Origin: Enchytraeus crypticus
Taxonomy: Eukaryota > Annelida > Clitellata > Enchytraeida > Enchytraeidae
Direction: 5' to 3'
NCBI GenBank assembly: GCA_905160935.1
Contig: CAJHZI010000473.1
Span: 194,001-258,000, forward strand
Length of the DNA stretch: 64,000 nucleotides
The position numbers were made by a program, and so were the translations under genes. Shown piece by piece: positions 1-14,515 of the stretch; position 1 is the first letter of the stretch, and each line of letters starts with the position of its first letter. Below the pieces are notes generated by a model that saw only the letters and a list, made by a program, of their open reading frames with translations, did not search any database and had not been told where the DNA came from.

Positions 1-140
1 GTAGATTTGTGTCGACAGGTGGACGGGTGTGGTATGCTAGGATGGAGCCGAAGCCTGACGCTATTGGATACGGGTGGCCCATCAACAGAGAGTGGTTGAA
101 AGAGTATCTCTATGCCTGTCCACTTGCTCAAGACTCTGAG
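1..140 (+). CDS. GT92 gene A, exon (5' edge outside window)
   Basis: The frame that includes codon 42-44 is open to 140 and reads WYARMEPKPDAIGYGWPI, then ends CPLAQDSE before the donor GTTAGT at 141. It matches residues about 222-271 of the paralogue on the minus strand. The intron after it is phase 0. The exon's left border may lie before base 1. Confidence 0.8.
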
Positions 141-3100
141 GTTAGTGATTTTAATGATATAGTAATCACGTTGAACATATAAATGATCGTTCATATATCG
201 TTCATAAAAAATGAAAATAATCGTTCATATCCGGCACTTCTAAAACAGAGACTCGTTTGTGGTAACCGCTTCTTGATTGTTAGAGTATTTTTTCATATCT
301 TCGTATATTTCAAAACAATCTCGCGACCGCATATAGGTAACACACGAACATTCTGTACGAAATAGAGCATACCAACATAATTACAGTGTACACTATACGA
401 GAAAATAATGTCATAGTAATACAAATGCAAACAATGCATTCTAAACCAATATTAAATTTACTTTAGTTTCATAGCAACACTTGTAAGTATCATGTAGGTA
501 ATAAAGTTTTTATCACTCAAGGAGCTACGCTAACTTGGTATGGGGTAGCTTCTTTTGGTAACGTTTCTTTGGGTTTGATATGGATGTTTGTTTGGTGGGT
601 GCAGGATTATAACTGACTGCCCTAAATAGCTTACTTAAAATGTCTTAATAGCGTAGGAGTAACGTCATGGATTTTAAATGACAGATCCTGATGTGAATTG
701 AACCCTCGTGGGTTCTAATCCCAGCCGCGCTGATCTGGGAGTAAAATCTGCAACATTTACTGGACTGGTTATAAGGAAAATGGACTAAATTGCCAAACGG
801 TGTATGCATGTGGTATTAAAAGTGATAGATATCAATATGGTTGATCATTTCACTATAATGTGCGTTTCCTTTTTTACTTACTATCATCTGACAAGCAGAG
901 ATCCTCAAAAGTTAGCTCTTTGTTATGGAAACCAGCCTCTATAGCACTTCTTAAAAATGCTTCCAGACGTTTCCCATCATAGCATTGGTAAATCTCCACC
1001 ACAATTGTGAGGTGTAGAGTAATTTACTAAGAGCGGAAGCCTGAAACACTGTCTGAAGGAGTTCAGTGTACAGACCCTTTATGCGCATGGAGTATAAACC
1101 AAAAATATTGCTCAAACATGAAGATATATACATGGGGGCGGGATTTAGCGCATTCGGTTAAGCTGCGCGTCAATTGAACGAAGTTAAGCTTCATCGCGCC
1201 GGTTAGTACTTTGTGGGCGACCATCATGGAAGACCGAGTGTTGACTGCTTTGAAAGAAAAAAAATCCCGAGGGTGTTGGAATGTTATTCTTAAATCCGCG
1301 CCGGCTGCTATTGGAGCGCCAACAAAAGACAACGATTACTAACAACCATGGAGGGGAATGGAGGAAATAACGAAAACTACAAAAACAGAAACCATGAAAG
1401 GAAACCATGTAGCACATGCGGTATGTCATGTGTGTAACTATACAAACAAAAAAACATAAGATTGGATATTTGAGAAAAAACTAAAAATTACACGAAATTG
1501 TGACTCTCAAACATTTCAAATCTCAAATTGAGAATTGAGACTCATTCAATTTCACCTAAGTAAGGCACTTCAATTGTCTGATGCATAAAGCTATGTAACT
1601 TAAAGATAATTTCCTTAGATTTACTTCTGTTTAGCTATGGATTATTTACTGCAGCCCAGCTGTCTATATTCATTAATTCTTCTTCTGTTGAATCAAGCTA
1701 TGATGATGGTACTATGAGATATGTATCATCATCCAATTTTTGTAAAGAATTTGCTAAATGCAAAGTCCTTAGATCAGAGGAAACAACAATAAATGTAGGA
1801 GGACCAATGGCAGGGCCATGGACAACACTTAAGTGCATATACTGTTTTATGAGAAGATATTTGACATTCGAAGATGGTCGTATGAGAAGGGTCATTCAAA
1901 CAGCTGGCAATCCATCCATTAGCAGATATCTAGATTCTGCTAATATAGAGTAGGGCCTATACTACTTATATACTTATCTTTAGTATACTACTGGTGTACT
2001 ACTTAGCTACTTATCTACATGTAGATTATATTACTTTTCTAGATTCTACAAGGCCTATATATCTAGATTCCAATACTTATCTATAGATTCTACTACTTAT
2101 CTTAGGATACAATGCTATGTAATTTTTCTTTTGCGATATTACAATGGTCATTTTCCTTCATAGCTCTATGTTGGATGGCTAAGTTTGTGTAACGCTTTTC
2201 TTACATACAAAGAGACATCAGGTTTTAATACCATTCTTATCTTTTATGAAAGTGTCAATTGTCATCTAAAAAGACATTCTTGTTAACGTCTCTGTAGTTG
2301 TAAAATAATAATTGCTAGTTAAGTCTCTACAAGGAATTTAAGAAATAGGATAGTGTATGTTCTCAGACTGCATGTGTTATTTTTCAAAGCTTGAATTAAT
2401 AACAAATACAAGAGAACCTGAACTGTGATATTTTATAAATCAAATCAGAAGCGGTCATTTAAATTTCAGGACCTTAGGTATTGTTACAAGCATTAAGCTA
2501 TTTGAATCTAATTGTATTTCTAGCTGTAAGTTTGAACACACGATATCACATTAAATCAAACATACTAATAACTCAGCTACTGTATTAATTGTCTTTCTAG
2601 AGATATATACTCAGCGGGTTAAACTAGCCAATAGTTTGCAGTTGATGATTTGTCATTCTGATATGACTAAATTAGAAACTGAAGCTAGGAAACTAGTGCT
2701 GCGATGTTACTTCTGTTGGCTTGACAAAGAAAAAGTCGCCTATAGATTCTCCCCCGAGTTATGTACGTAATTTTTAATGAATTCCTTCAACATTCGCAAA
2801 GAGATGACATGGTAGTTATTGGTTCTGCATCCATAGGAACCACTCTGAAGAGAAACCATCTCAGTATGGACGAATGAAGCAGAGAACGAAATTCTACTTT
2901 CTCCAAAAGAAGTGATTTATTTCAGTGCTTGATTGAAGTACTTTAGAACGAATATTTCAGAGAGATTGTTTAGTACCAGAATGAGTCATAGAGAATGAAA
3001 TTCTACTTTCATTTAAAACTATGTATTAGAGAATGAAATTCTGTTTATCCGACGAAAGTGATTTATTTTAGTACTGTATTACAGTACTTTAGAATGAATA

Positions 3101-6100
3101 TTTTAATATATCGGGTCTGCGCAGCAAAATTACTTCACAATATAATTTAACAGTATTATAGAATTGTATCATTCGTGAATTCAATTGTGAATGAATTCCA
3201 TTTAATTAACATATTCATCGCGTGAGTTAAAAAAGGGTAAACAAATCAATTTTTCATTATCCTCACAACCTTAGTCGCTTACACGATCCATATAGGCGCA
3301 AATAAATCCCATATGCACTGCAGCTAAACCAACAATAACAGCAGATCCTAACCAGCTTTCTCTGGTACATCTAATTAGAATAAACGCGCAAAGTCCATGA
3401 ACAATAGGAATAACAAATAAATTGTATGCAACCAGCATCGTATAGTGTGATCCATTTGTCTTTAATCCCTTAATTATTTTTAAACTTCTGGTTTCAAACA
3501 AATTCATTATTGAAAGAATATCTTCGTTTGGTGAATTTGACTCCTTCTTTCTATTGCTGGATGCGCGCGCTGCCTCGGACGAGACAATCTCCGAATTCGC
3601 TCCATTTTCTCCAGCAATCATCAGCTCGTATGAAAAAATAGCCTCACTTTCTTTATAGCAAATGTACATGCCGACATGTGCTGTGGATATGTTGGTTATA
3701 CGTAGAAGACAATTTGTCTTATCATATTCACTAACAAAAATGACTATGTTTCTGGTCGAAGAGTCAGATCTACTAGAGGAGGAGCAATCGTGCTGATTGT
3801 TCACTAGCACTGGAACAGATAGTAAAGCTTGTCGGTCTTGTTTCCACCAGGCAAGTGTTGACACGTCATCTGACTGACAGGAAAATGTGACTGATGATCC
3901 AGCAGTAGTAATAACCTGCGATGTGGGAATGGCGTCAGCTTGTGCCACGCATAGCACCAGACTGACAGTTGAGATTACTTGAAGCTTGTGAAGCATTGTT
4001 AGATTAGAACGTCTTGCAGAACATCTAAATAGATAAATACATAAATTTAAATAGATCTCATGATAACTGGTCGATATGACATGTAGTCAAGGCAGCATAG
4101 TCCACAAATTCTAATCAAACTCTTTCACTGCTTCATCAGATACATTGATATACCTTACCGTTCCTTGTCTGCACAATTATTCTTATTACTCTTAGTACTA
4201 TTATTGCTTAATTATTCTTTTCTGCACAATTTACTTACTTGTTACATACTGTACTAATTTTCTCTGATATTCACAATCTTCTTCTGAAAAGCATCAATGT
4301 TCAGTATCCTTGTTGCTTTTATGTCTTGTTGTGCATAATTACTTTTCGTTCTTTATCGGTTTCCATGGCTTGACAGTTTGGAATTCTTCACTTTGTTGGT
4401 TGAAATTATGACACTTCATCACGTTTTAGATTGTCAGAATTCACCGTAATTTTTTATTGGTGATTTACTGCAAAATACATGTACATCAAAGTCTCTAAGA
4501 CTTTAATTTTGAACACTAAATTCGTTTGTATAGCTTTGCTGTTTGAAACCTCGATCCATTTATACATGTGTATCTTGCGTTCGCGTTAAGCTAATCTAAA
4601 TTAAATCAATATCTATATTTTATAAAACTTTGGATGCCCATTTATCACGTTTTTGTAGCAGCTTAAATAGATACATTAGGCGAGGCCCATTAGTCTTCAA
4701 AATCCATCAAATGTTGTACTGCCGCCTCTTTAAATATTATGATTTCAGTAAAATAAACTACTTTAAGGTAAGTTCTTTAAAATGCTTTAAGTTCCAACCG
4801 AATATTTATTTTATAGAAGTAAACTAGATTGTATTAATCACAGATTTTCTGCCAACAACTGTGTAAATAAAAGTTTATTTGTTATACAATATATATATTT
4901 TAAAAATCTGGAATATAAATAAAAATATATTCAAGATATTTCATTAATTTGTGAAAGTATAGAGGAAAACGTCACTACAATTTGTGAAATTTGTCTAAAT
5001 TTGTCTAAGTGTAATTTTAAATAGATTAATTTGTCGATCTATTTATAAATGAAAAAAACTAATGTTCGGTCTACAATTTTGATTTATAGCACATATAAAT
5101 TCTAAGATGTATCAGAATTGAAGAGCATTAGCCATTTTTGTAATTACAGGCTACAGCATCCTGCAAAACAAATACATTACCAAATGAATTAACTAACTAT
5201 CGTGCTACCAGAGCACTTAACATTGGGATATTAAGAATGTAGACAAAGGGAAATAACCACAATGGCCTAAGCTAATTTTTACGATAAATGTTTAATCTTT
5301 GTAGGGGAGCAACTTGGTGGTCAATGGACGCTGCGATAGTGTTAGAGAGATGAATTCTAAAATTTATCTACATTCCTGTTTAGTTGTGCATAAATAGTTT
5401 TTCGCTCGTGATCAGATTCTACTGCTTGATTCTTTGGCATTCTTCACTTTGTTTGTTGAAAATATGAACTATATCAGTTGGTAAGATTTCCCCGTGAATT
5501 TCATATGCTTGACCTAGAGCACTACAAGCTGCATTTCTATAAAAGTTTCTAAGACATCAATTTTAAACTCTAAACACCTTTGCATAGTTTACTGTTTTAC
5601 ACCTTGATTAGTATACAAACCTCGATTCATGTACAGCTAGCATTCGTGTTTAGCTAATTAAAATTGATTGATGCACTTAATGCTTCAAATGCCCATTCGA
5701 CACATTCTTTTTAAAAAAAAAATTAGATTAAAATCACATGTATCACATGCTGTATAATAGTCTCTTTAAGTTTCTAAAATAAAAATAATACACGTTATAG
5801 AGAAACGATCAACTACTTTAATACCACATTAAATTCGCTAAGCAATTTATTCCGTTTTCTGTGTAACTAGTTCAGCGAATATTCGAGATCTTATTCTCAG
5901 ATCAGCGCGGCTGGCATTCGAACCAACGAGAGTTTAACGCACCCAATGATATGTCATTTTAAACTTCATGACGATATATCCACACCTCTAACCACTACGC
6001 TATTGAGACATTCAAAATTGAACTAAAATTTAATTCTTGCGAATACAGTAGTACAAATTTATCAGAATAAATACCTTTAAGCCGAGATCTTTAATTAAGA

Positions 6101-7375
6101 TAAGAAATTGTTGAAATTATTACCGAGTACATATTTTATAGAGGTAAACCAAATTTAATTAATCTGTATATACTTATATAGGGCCTACAAATCTGTCAAC
6201 AAATTTAAAATATAACTTTATTGGTTATATAATAAATGCTTAGAAAAGTCTGGAATACAAGTGAAAATAAATATACGTTATTTTTTACGAAAATAAGTCA
6301 GAAGTTCTAAGTTTAAAAATAAGTTTACGATACAAGTTATTTATATATAAGTTATTTATACGAAAGAATAGAGAAAACAAGGATCCTGTCATTTTGCTAT
6401 TTGTCAAAGTGTAATCTTGACATTTAATTGTCTATCCTGTAAATGAAAGAAAATGCAAATAAATGATTAAAAATTAGAATTTTTAGTAATTATCAATCGC
6501 AGGTGAATAAGTGAAGAGCAGTATCCATGCGGGGTATAATAGCCTACTGCTTTCTCACAAACCTAATACACTAAATTATAATAGATAAAACTGCATAAAG
6601 TAAGATTAAGATGAGCATATGCATCTAATTATTTTTTGCAGTTAATGCATTTCAACGTCATCATCTTCATCGTCACCTAAATCCTAATTTAACTAGGGTC
6701 GGGATACGAATAGAAATTTTCTTAGTTATTGCATGTCAACAAATTTCTATAAAATATTAATTTATAAATGTTATTTACCGGTGTTGTATCCGTACTTTGT
6801 CGTGACCGGGTTAATGAAAATTAGACCAATCGTGGACTGCACATGTCGTAACAGGTGACAAAGCAAAAAGATCCACGCTAGCGTCAGAAAGGGCATTAGG
6901 TTTATGAGCGCCTAGGCTCCAGAAATTACTAAGACATTACTATACCCCATCCCTTGTTAACTTAACTTAACTTAACTTAACATAATTATACTAGTTAAGG
7001 AGGCCACAAAGACCTATAACACCAGTATTAGCTGTAATTTCATACCTCTAAACATAGAGACCTGACCGTAAAGGGAAAAAAGTGATACAAACCTTGACAA
7101 GTTGATAGGCTTCAAAAGAAGAACATTAGAAAAAAACTAAACACTCGCCAACAAACCACGCACACATAACCAGCTCAAGTATAAACTTACACACAGGTAT
7201 ACAACTATGCAAAAATACACATACATACATGCACCCATGCATGTTCACATACATATACATTCATACACACCAACACACACATTTGCACATATACGCATAC
7301 AAAAATACATACAAACACTCAAATACTTACATACATTCATATACATACATACATATATCCAAACATACCCCACAT

Positions 7376-7458
<83 letters not shown>

Positions 7459-9434
7459 CACTCATAAATATGCACATATATACATACGTATACATACATA
7501 CACATGCACGCACATACATACATACATACACATATATACATATATATACACACATATATTCACATATGTACATATATACACATATACACACATATATACA
7601 CACATACACATATACATATATACATACACACAAATATATACACACATACACAATTACACATACACCTACATATATAAATATAGAATACACTCACTTGTAT
7701 ATATACACATCGACCTTACAGACAAGAATATGATTACCTATTCACAAAGGTGAATATAATTGTAATCCAATTGATCTATGGACCTATTCACAAAGGTGAA
7801 TAGGTCCTATATAGAACAATATTATCAGCTGTGCTATCTGGTGATCTACATGTATAACATATGCCTAGCAGTGATTTTTCGCCATTACACTCTATGCTAC
7901 AAACTATAGACTTCCAGGAAAATAAATCGATCAATTGGATTACAATTATAAATAATTGTATTCCATTAATCCGAAATTAACGAATTAATCTGATACTTAT
8001 CACAATATAATTCAGGAAATAACAAGAGGAGCGTTTGTAACGTTGCTCTAACGCTTAAAACGTTATTATATCGCATGTGATATCAAGTCTAAAAACACAA
8101 CACTCGAAGTATACTGTTCACTATGAATTAGACTTTATTGAAATAACATAAATAACTAAGTTCGCAATCTATAGTCACTCAAACACTAGCTTACTCTAAA
8201 TCTAATCAACATCCACCAGGGCACGTATATGCATCAGTATAGTCTATAGTAAGTATAAGATTGGGGGGTCCTGGCAAGTGGTGGGCTCTTATATACTAAA
8301 GCTTGTCAAACGAATGGTCCAATAAATGTATCATGTTACCGGTAGTGCTTTGAACATGACTAATATTTATTAGTGGTTATCCTGTGATTGCTGTAGTAGA
8401 GATATCTAGTGGCGGCTTCATGCAATAAAGCATAAGTGCCAACGCTGTGACACCGTCACAGCGTTGGCACTTCCGAAAGTGGCAGTTAGACAGGGATTCA
8501 GGCTACGATGATGGCGACGATGATGAATGGAAAATTAGTAATTGTACAATGTTGCAGATTTGAGTTAAGTACTTTTCGTGTTTTATCAGAATATAAGATG
8601 AGTAGACAAAGATTTTAAACTGTAAGATCGCCCAATACTTAGAACATTTTAAAATGAAAATGCTGTTTAAAGGTATAAAGTAGATTCGAAGCCCTTTGCT
8701 GTCGCTTGAGCGCTATTTCGATCGATAAGCTTGACTTATATTTAATTAATTATTCTGGCAAGCGCTATAGGAGATTGTGTATGAGTTGAATGTAAATTGC
8801 TCATTAATCCTAGCTTCAGTACAGTCCTGAGGTGAATTGAACCCTCGTGGGTTCGAATCCCAGCCGCGCTGATATGAGAGTACAGTCTTGCACATTCACT
8901 GGACTGGCTAAAAGGAAAATGGTCTAAATTGCCGAACGGTTAAAAATTTGGTGGTAAAAGTGATAGGTATCAACATAGTTGATCATTTCCGTGTAAAGCG
9001 TGTTTACTACTATTTACTTAATTTTTACATACAGTACATAATACATGTATGTTGAGAGATACGAGAATGTAAAAACTATAAATTTGTATACCTGTATAAA
9101 AGCTTACGACGATCACTCGAAAATGTGAAAGCTATAAAGCTGTAAAACTGTTTAAAAGCGTAAGTCGATGACTAAGTTAGTTATCAATTATGGGTTCCAT
9201 TGATATCCAATTAAAATATTAATGCATATTAATATCCTTATTAATACATATCATACTAATATATCTTTACTGTATTAATATTAGGTTCTATTTGGTAGAT
9301 GAAAAATTATACAGCACATACATGTAGTACTATAAGTAAAAGCAAATATATTATTTATATAAAAAAAGATATAAAAAAGTATAATGTATATATATATATA
9401 TATTATATATATATATATAATATATACTATACAG

Positions 9435-9482
<48 letters not shown>

Positions 9483-9768
9483 TATATACTATACAGGTAA
9501 TTTCTAAACACTAAACAAGTAGCAGCTTTATGATGATGTATACTTCTGTAACAGTCTACACTACTTCTTTCGTTCCTTCTAATCCTCTATCAATCCAAAA
9601 TATTACGTGGAATTCACTCTACTCCTTCCCTCCGTGACCTTCACCTTCCTCTTCTCCAAATAAAATCGCCCTAGCTCCGCCCACTCTAGTGACGTCAAGC
9701 CAAGCATAAGCTTAAATAACCTCTCAACTTTATTATAATAAAATTACAACAGAGAGTCAAAAGAATAT

Positions 9769-9836
<68 letters not shown>

Positions 9837-12775
9837 CCTTACTACATTACTACATGTATTAAAAATATCAAGGCATAATTCTCTGACAAGTATTAATAAG
9901 GTTCTGAAATGACTAATTACATACATCGCAGTCGAATAACTCATCGACATCGTCACTTAAGTGTACATGTATTGTACACTTAATTTGAAAATTATGGCGA
10001 GTTTTCAAGATATTTAAACAGTTTTAGGTGGCTTAAAAACTGTTAATAAATATTACTAATTAAAGAGCCGTGCCGTGGAGTCGTAAACTGATGTGCTTCC
10101 CTTACATTTATTAATGTAATCTGTAGTTGAAGAGTGTTTGCCGAGCTACCGATGTTAGGCGAGGTTGACGAAACGGAGTAGAGTGCCAGCTATCCAAGCT
10201 AAGCAGTAAATAAAACGATATACGACTATCTATAGGCTGCTAGTGTGTGCTGTTGTTTGCAAGAGAGATCAATTTAAGCATCGAGAAGAGGCACTGAAAA
10301 ACAATGTGCAGTTTGGCTGAAATTGATAGTATAGAATATGTGTTTGTAACCATTTAATTTTTATTTATTTATTTATTTCTGTTCCTTTAGTTACACACAT
10401 GACACACCGCATGTGCTACATGGTTTCCTTTCATGGTTTCTGTTTTTGCAGTTTTCAGTATTTCTTCCTTTCCTTTCCATGGTTATTAGTAATCGTTGCC
10501 TTTTGTTGGCGCATCAATTGCAGCCGGCGCGGATTTTAGAATAACCATCCAACACCCTCTTTTTTTTCTTTCAAAGCTGTCAACACTCGGTCTTCCAAGG
10601 TGGTCTCCCACAAAGTACTAACCGGCGCGATGGAGCCGTTTAATGCCGCTTTAATTACATTTTATTCAAGCGATAGCCAATACGTGTTCAATAATATACT
10701 ATAACAAATCCGCTAAAAGAGATTTAAATACTGCCATCTGTTAACTAAACTCATTTTTACTGATTCATTATTGACCCAAATGAGGATGAGAGCTGTAAGC
10801 ATTTTTCTCGTAGTAAAATTGATGACTTATTCTGATATAACACAGGCACAACCAAGAGCGGATCCAGGAATTTTTAAGGGGGCAAATTCTTTTTGAGAGT
10901 GTACATATTTTATGTTTGCGCCCCAGAAAAAATACTGTGAGGGGGGGGCTTAAATTTTTTTCACTATACTGCTCTCAGCTCATAGACTGAGTGTATTCCC
11001 GTATCTTACCCACTCCCCCCACTCACACCCGTACTAAAGCCATGGTTAAAGCTAAAATGCTTAAAATCCTACATTTGTTTTGGAAAAAAGTAGGTTAATA
11101 TTCCCTCTGAAGAAACTCAGCGGATCTGGATGAATTGCAAAGTAAACTAATTTAGGCGGTAGGGGGGCTTAAGCCCCTCCAAGCCGAGGCTGTTTACACC
11201 AGTGATCACGGACAGAGTTCACATACTAACTTCATTTTTTCCTCTCATACAGTGGTTAAAGTAAAAATTGAGAACTAATGAAACGGTCAACATTTTTGGG
11301 CCCCCTTCCATTATACAGGGCTCCTAGTATATCAATTTTATAGGCCCCTAGTGGGGCCCATATTCGAAAGAAATTCGAGCTAGTGGAAGTGTTTTGAGTT
11401 CCCTCTCGTACCCCCCCCCCCTCTCACCTCTAACCACTAGCATTACAAACATATTTACACACAGAAATTGCCATAGAAACAATGAAAATATAGTTTACGT
11501 TTTTTCGGCAGATTAAGGGGGGCTGGATCTAAATATTATATCATATCATACTATAGTTCTTTAGCATCATTTTGTATCTTGCAGGTTATGTCGTTTTTCA
11601 CGTTTTATCACACAAGGAGCTACGCTTAGTTGGTAGCATCTTTTGGCAACGTTTCTTCGGGTTTGATATGAATGTTGGTTTAGTGAATGCAAAAGCGCAG
11701 CCAGCAAGTAGTCAGGATTATAACAGACTGCACTAAGACGAGCGGTTCATGGAAGGAACGATTTCCAACTATTGCGCATGCTCACAAGAATTGTAATAAG
11801 AACTTTTTATATGGTATTGTGCCCTATATATAGGGCCTATACCCTACGTAGCTTACTATCCGCTAACAAGCAGAGATTCTCAAAGTTATCTCTTTGATAT
11901 AGAAACAGCCTCTATAGCACTTCTTAAAAATTCTTCCAGACGTTTCCTATCATCAGCTTTGGTAAATCTCCACCAAAATTGCGAGGCATAGAGTACTTTA
12001 CTAAGAGCGGAAGCCTGAAATACTGTCTGAAGGAGTTCAGTGCAAAGAGTATAAGGCAAAAATATTGCTCGAGCATGAGAATATAAGATTGGATATGTGA
12101 GAAGAAAAGGAAAAATTACACGAAATTGTGACTCCAAAACATTTGAGAATTGAGAGTCATTCAATTTCATTTTAATAGGGCACTTCAATTGTCTGACGCT
12201 TAAGCCTTAAACCTAGGTGACTTAAAGATAATTTTCTTAGATTTACTTCTATTTATCTGTAGATTGTTTACTGAGCCCAGCTTTCTAAGTTCATTAATTC
12301 ATCTTCTGTTGAATGAAGATATGATGATGGTACAATGAGATATGTATCATCAGCCAATTTTAGTAAATAATTTGCATTTAATGCAATGTCCTTAGATCCG
12401 AGGAAACAATAATAGATGTAGGAGGACCAAAGACCGATTGTCTCTTAGGTCACATACTCTAAAAGGTGGTCAGACTTCATTTGCCACCTTCGTTTTCAGG
12501 TAATTTTTCCCCGAATACTAGATTGTTCATCGCGGAATTAATGTAAATTAATAAAATTAGATATAATTAAAATATCACAATTATTGCAATAGTTGTACCT
12601 GTCTCGGTCATGGTTTGTTTTGTTTCTTTTGTGCTTCAGGTTCCTGTGGCAGTGTCTATAGTAGCGGGTGTTAAGATCGAGCAAGATGTTGTCTTGGACG
12701 ACTACAAGGGTTCATGCATGCCTGTACTGGTTCCCGAGAAGCCCAAGGTTAAACAGGAATTCGCCATATGTGTTC

Positions 12776-12834
<59 letters not shown>

Positions 12835-14438
12835 TGCACTGCCTACTGGCAGGTCCATGGTACGTAATGCCTCCACTCTTCTCTGTCTTCCGCCTTCCTC
12901 TTCATTCCACATATCATATGAGTGAGTCTTTAAATCATCTAACATACCTAATCTCGGACTGCCACTGCCTCTTTTTCCTTCCATTCTACTTTCTATGACC
13001 TCTTTTAATAGACCTTCCCCCCTTAAAATGTGTCCTATCCATCTCTTCTTCCTATTTCTTTATACATTTTTGTTCGCTGTATGTGTCGATAATATGCTAG
13101 TTAAGCTTGAGAAATCCAAAATTGGTTGTTTCGTATCTTCTCTATGCTGCAATTCCTTTATGTATGCGGACGATTTAATATTATTATCGTTGACTGTTAC
13201 ATATTTACAGTCTCTAATTGAAATCATCACAAATAAATTACTAATGTTGGTTTAAGTGTTAATTGTAGTAAGACATTCTGCATTAGAATTGGTCCTAGAC
13301 ATAATATTAAGCCCATAAATATGACAATTGATGACAGAAGCATAGAGTGGGTTAATGAAATACATTATTTGGGATTAGTTTTGGTGTCATCAAAAAGTTT
13401 CAAAATTAATATTCAAAATCGTAAACATAAATTTTTTTAGAGCACTTAACGCTATCTTCAGCAAAATTTGGGGCAACACTGCACCTTCTGTAGTGATGTC
13501 ACTTGTGGAATCATATTGCTTACCTATTTTTCTGTATAGTTCTGAATGTGTAGAATTGGCAAAGTCTCTAATTCAGAGCCTAGAAAATGCTTATTCTCAA
13601 TTGTTTAGCAAATTATTTTGCACATTCGATAAGAAAACAATTAAGCAATGTCAGTTTTTTTCGGGTCAATTGCCGATTGAACTAGAGATTGCAAATAGAA
13701 GATATAATATTTTTAGGAAATTGTGTCTCTCTGATACTACTTGTAAATACTTTAATTGTTTTAATGGAGAGTTAAAAAGCTGATAAAGCTAAGGTGAACG
13801 TCAGTTTCCTCACTTGCAAGCGATGTCAGTGACGGGCGAGCCCAGGATTTGAACCCGTATCATGTGATCCGCGGTCGAGTATCTTCGTAGTACCGACTTC
13901 GCCAGTGGCTCCAGCCAGTGAGTTGTTGCCATTGATTAATAAATACTGCGTCAACGCTAAGTTGAGAGACTTGACTTTAAGTCATTATTGCGAAACTACT
14001 TTGAACGTTCGCTAGAAATCAATTACTGTTTAGTTATTCATTTTTAGTTTATTGATTGAGTGTATGCTTGCGTCTATTTTTTTCAGCACTACTTGTGTGC
14101 TTACTTGTATGATTGTATTGTAGTTTGTTTCTTGTCTTGCTACCTGAGTGGTGAAATAAAAGCTATATATTTATCAACTGTCTATCTGTGCCAACTTTCT
14201 CCAGGACTTCCTCATTTGTAATCTTTTGAGTCCAACTAATCCTCTCCATTCTTCTCCAAATCCACATGTCCAATGCCTCCAGTTTCCTAATATATTCCTT
14301 CATTAAGGTCCATGTTTCACATCCATACAATAGCGTGGTCCAAACCAAAGTTTTCACTATCTTTATCTTTGTGTCTTTCTTTAGACTTTTTGTTAATAGT
14401 TCTTTTCTACTACCAAATGCCGCTTTTGCTTGTGCAAT

Positions 14439-14515
<77 letters not shown>

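Larger units (their letters stand above)
510..1960 (-). mobile_element. LINE reverse-transcriptase fragment, copy 1, with two SINEs inserted
   Basis: On the minus strand 1700-1830 reads GPPTFIVVSSDLRTLHLANS followed by a DDTYLIV motif (the reverse-transcriptase catalytic DD with its first residue changed). About 951-1060 reads VFQASALSKLLYTSQLWW, a C-terminal RT segment typical of a common invertebrate LINE group. A tRNA-type SINE (641-870) and a 5S-type SINE (1134-1456) interrupt it. It is decayed and has stops. I do not assign a clade. A second copy lies at 11600-12450. Confidence 0.7.

Noticed and set aside
7207-7753. Several open frames of 60-174 codons on both strands
   Set aside because: They translate CATA, TA and GA microsatellites (YIYIYI, ERERER); the same holds for frames at 9299, 12668, 14266, 31652, 52707, 53163 and 60846.
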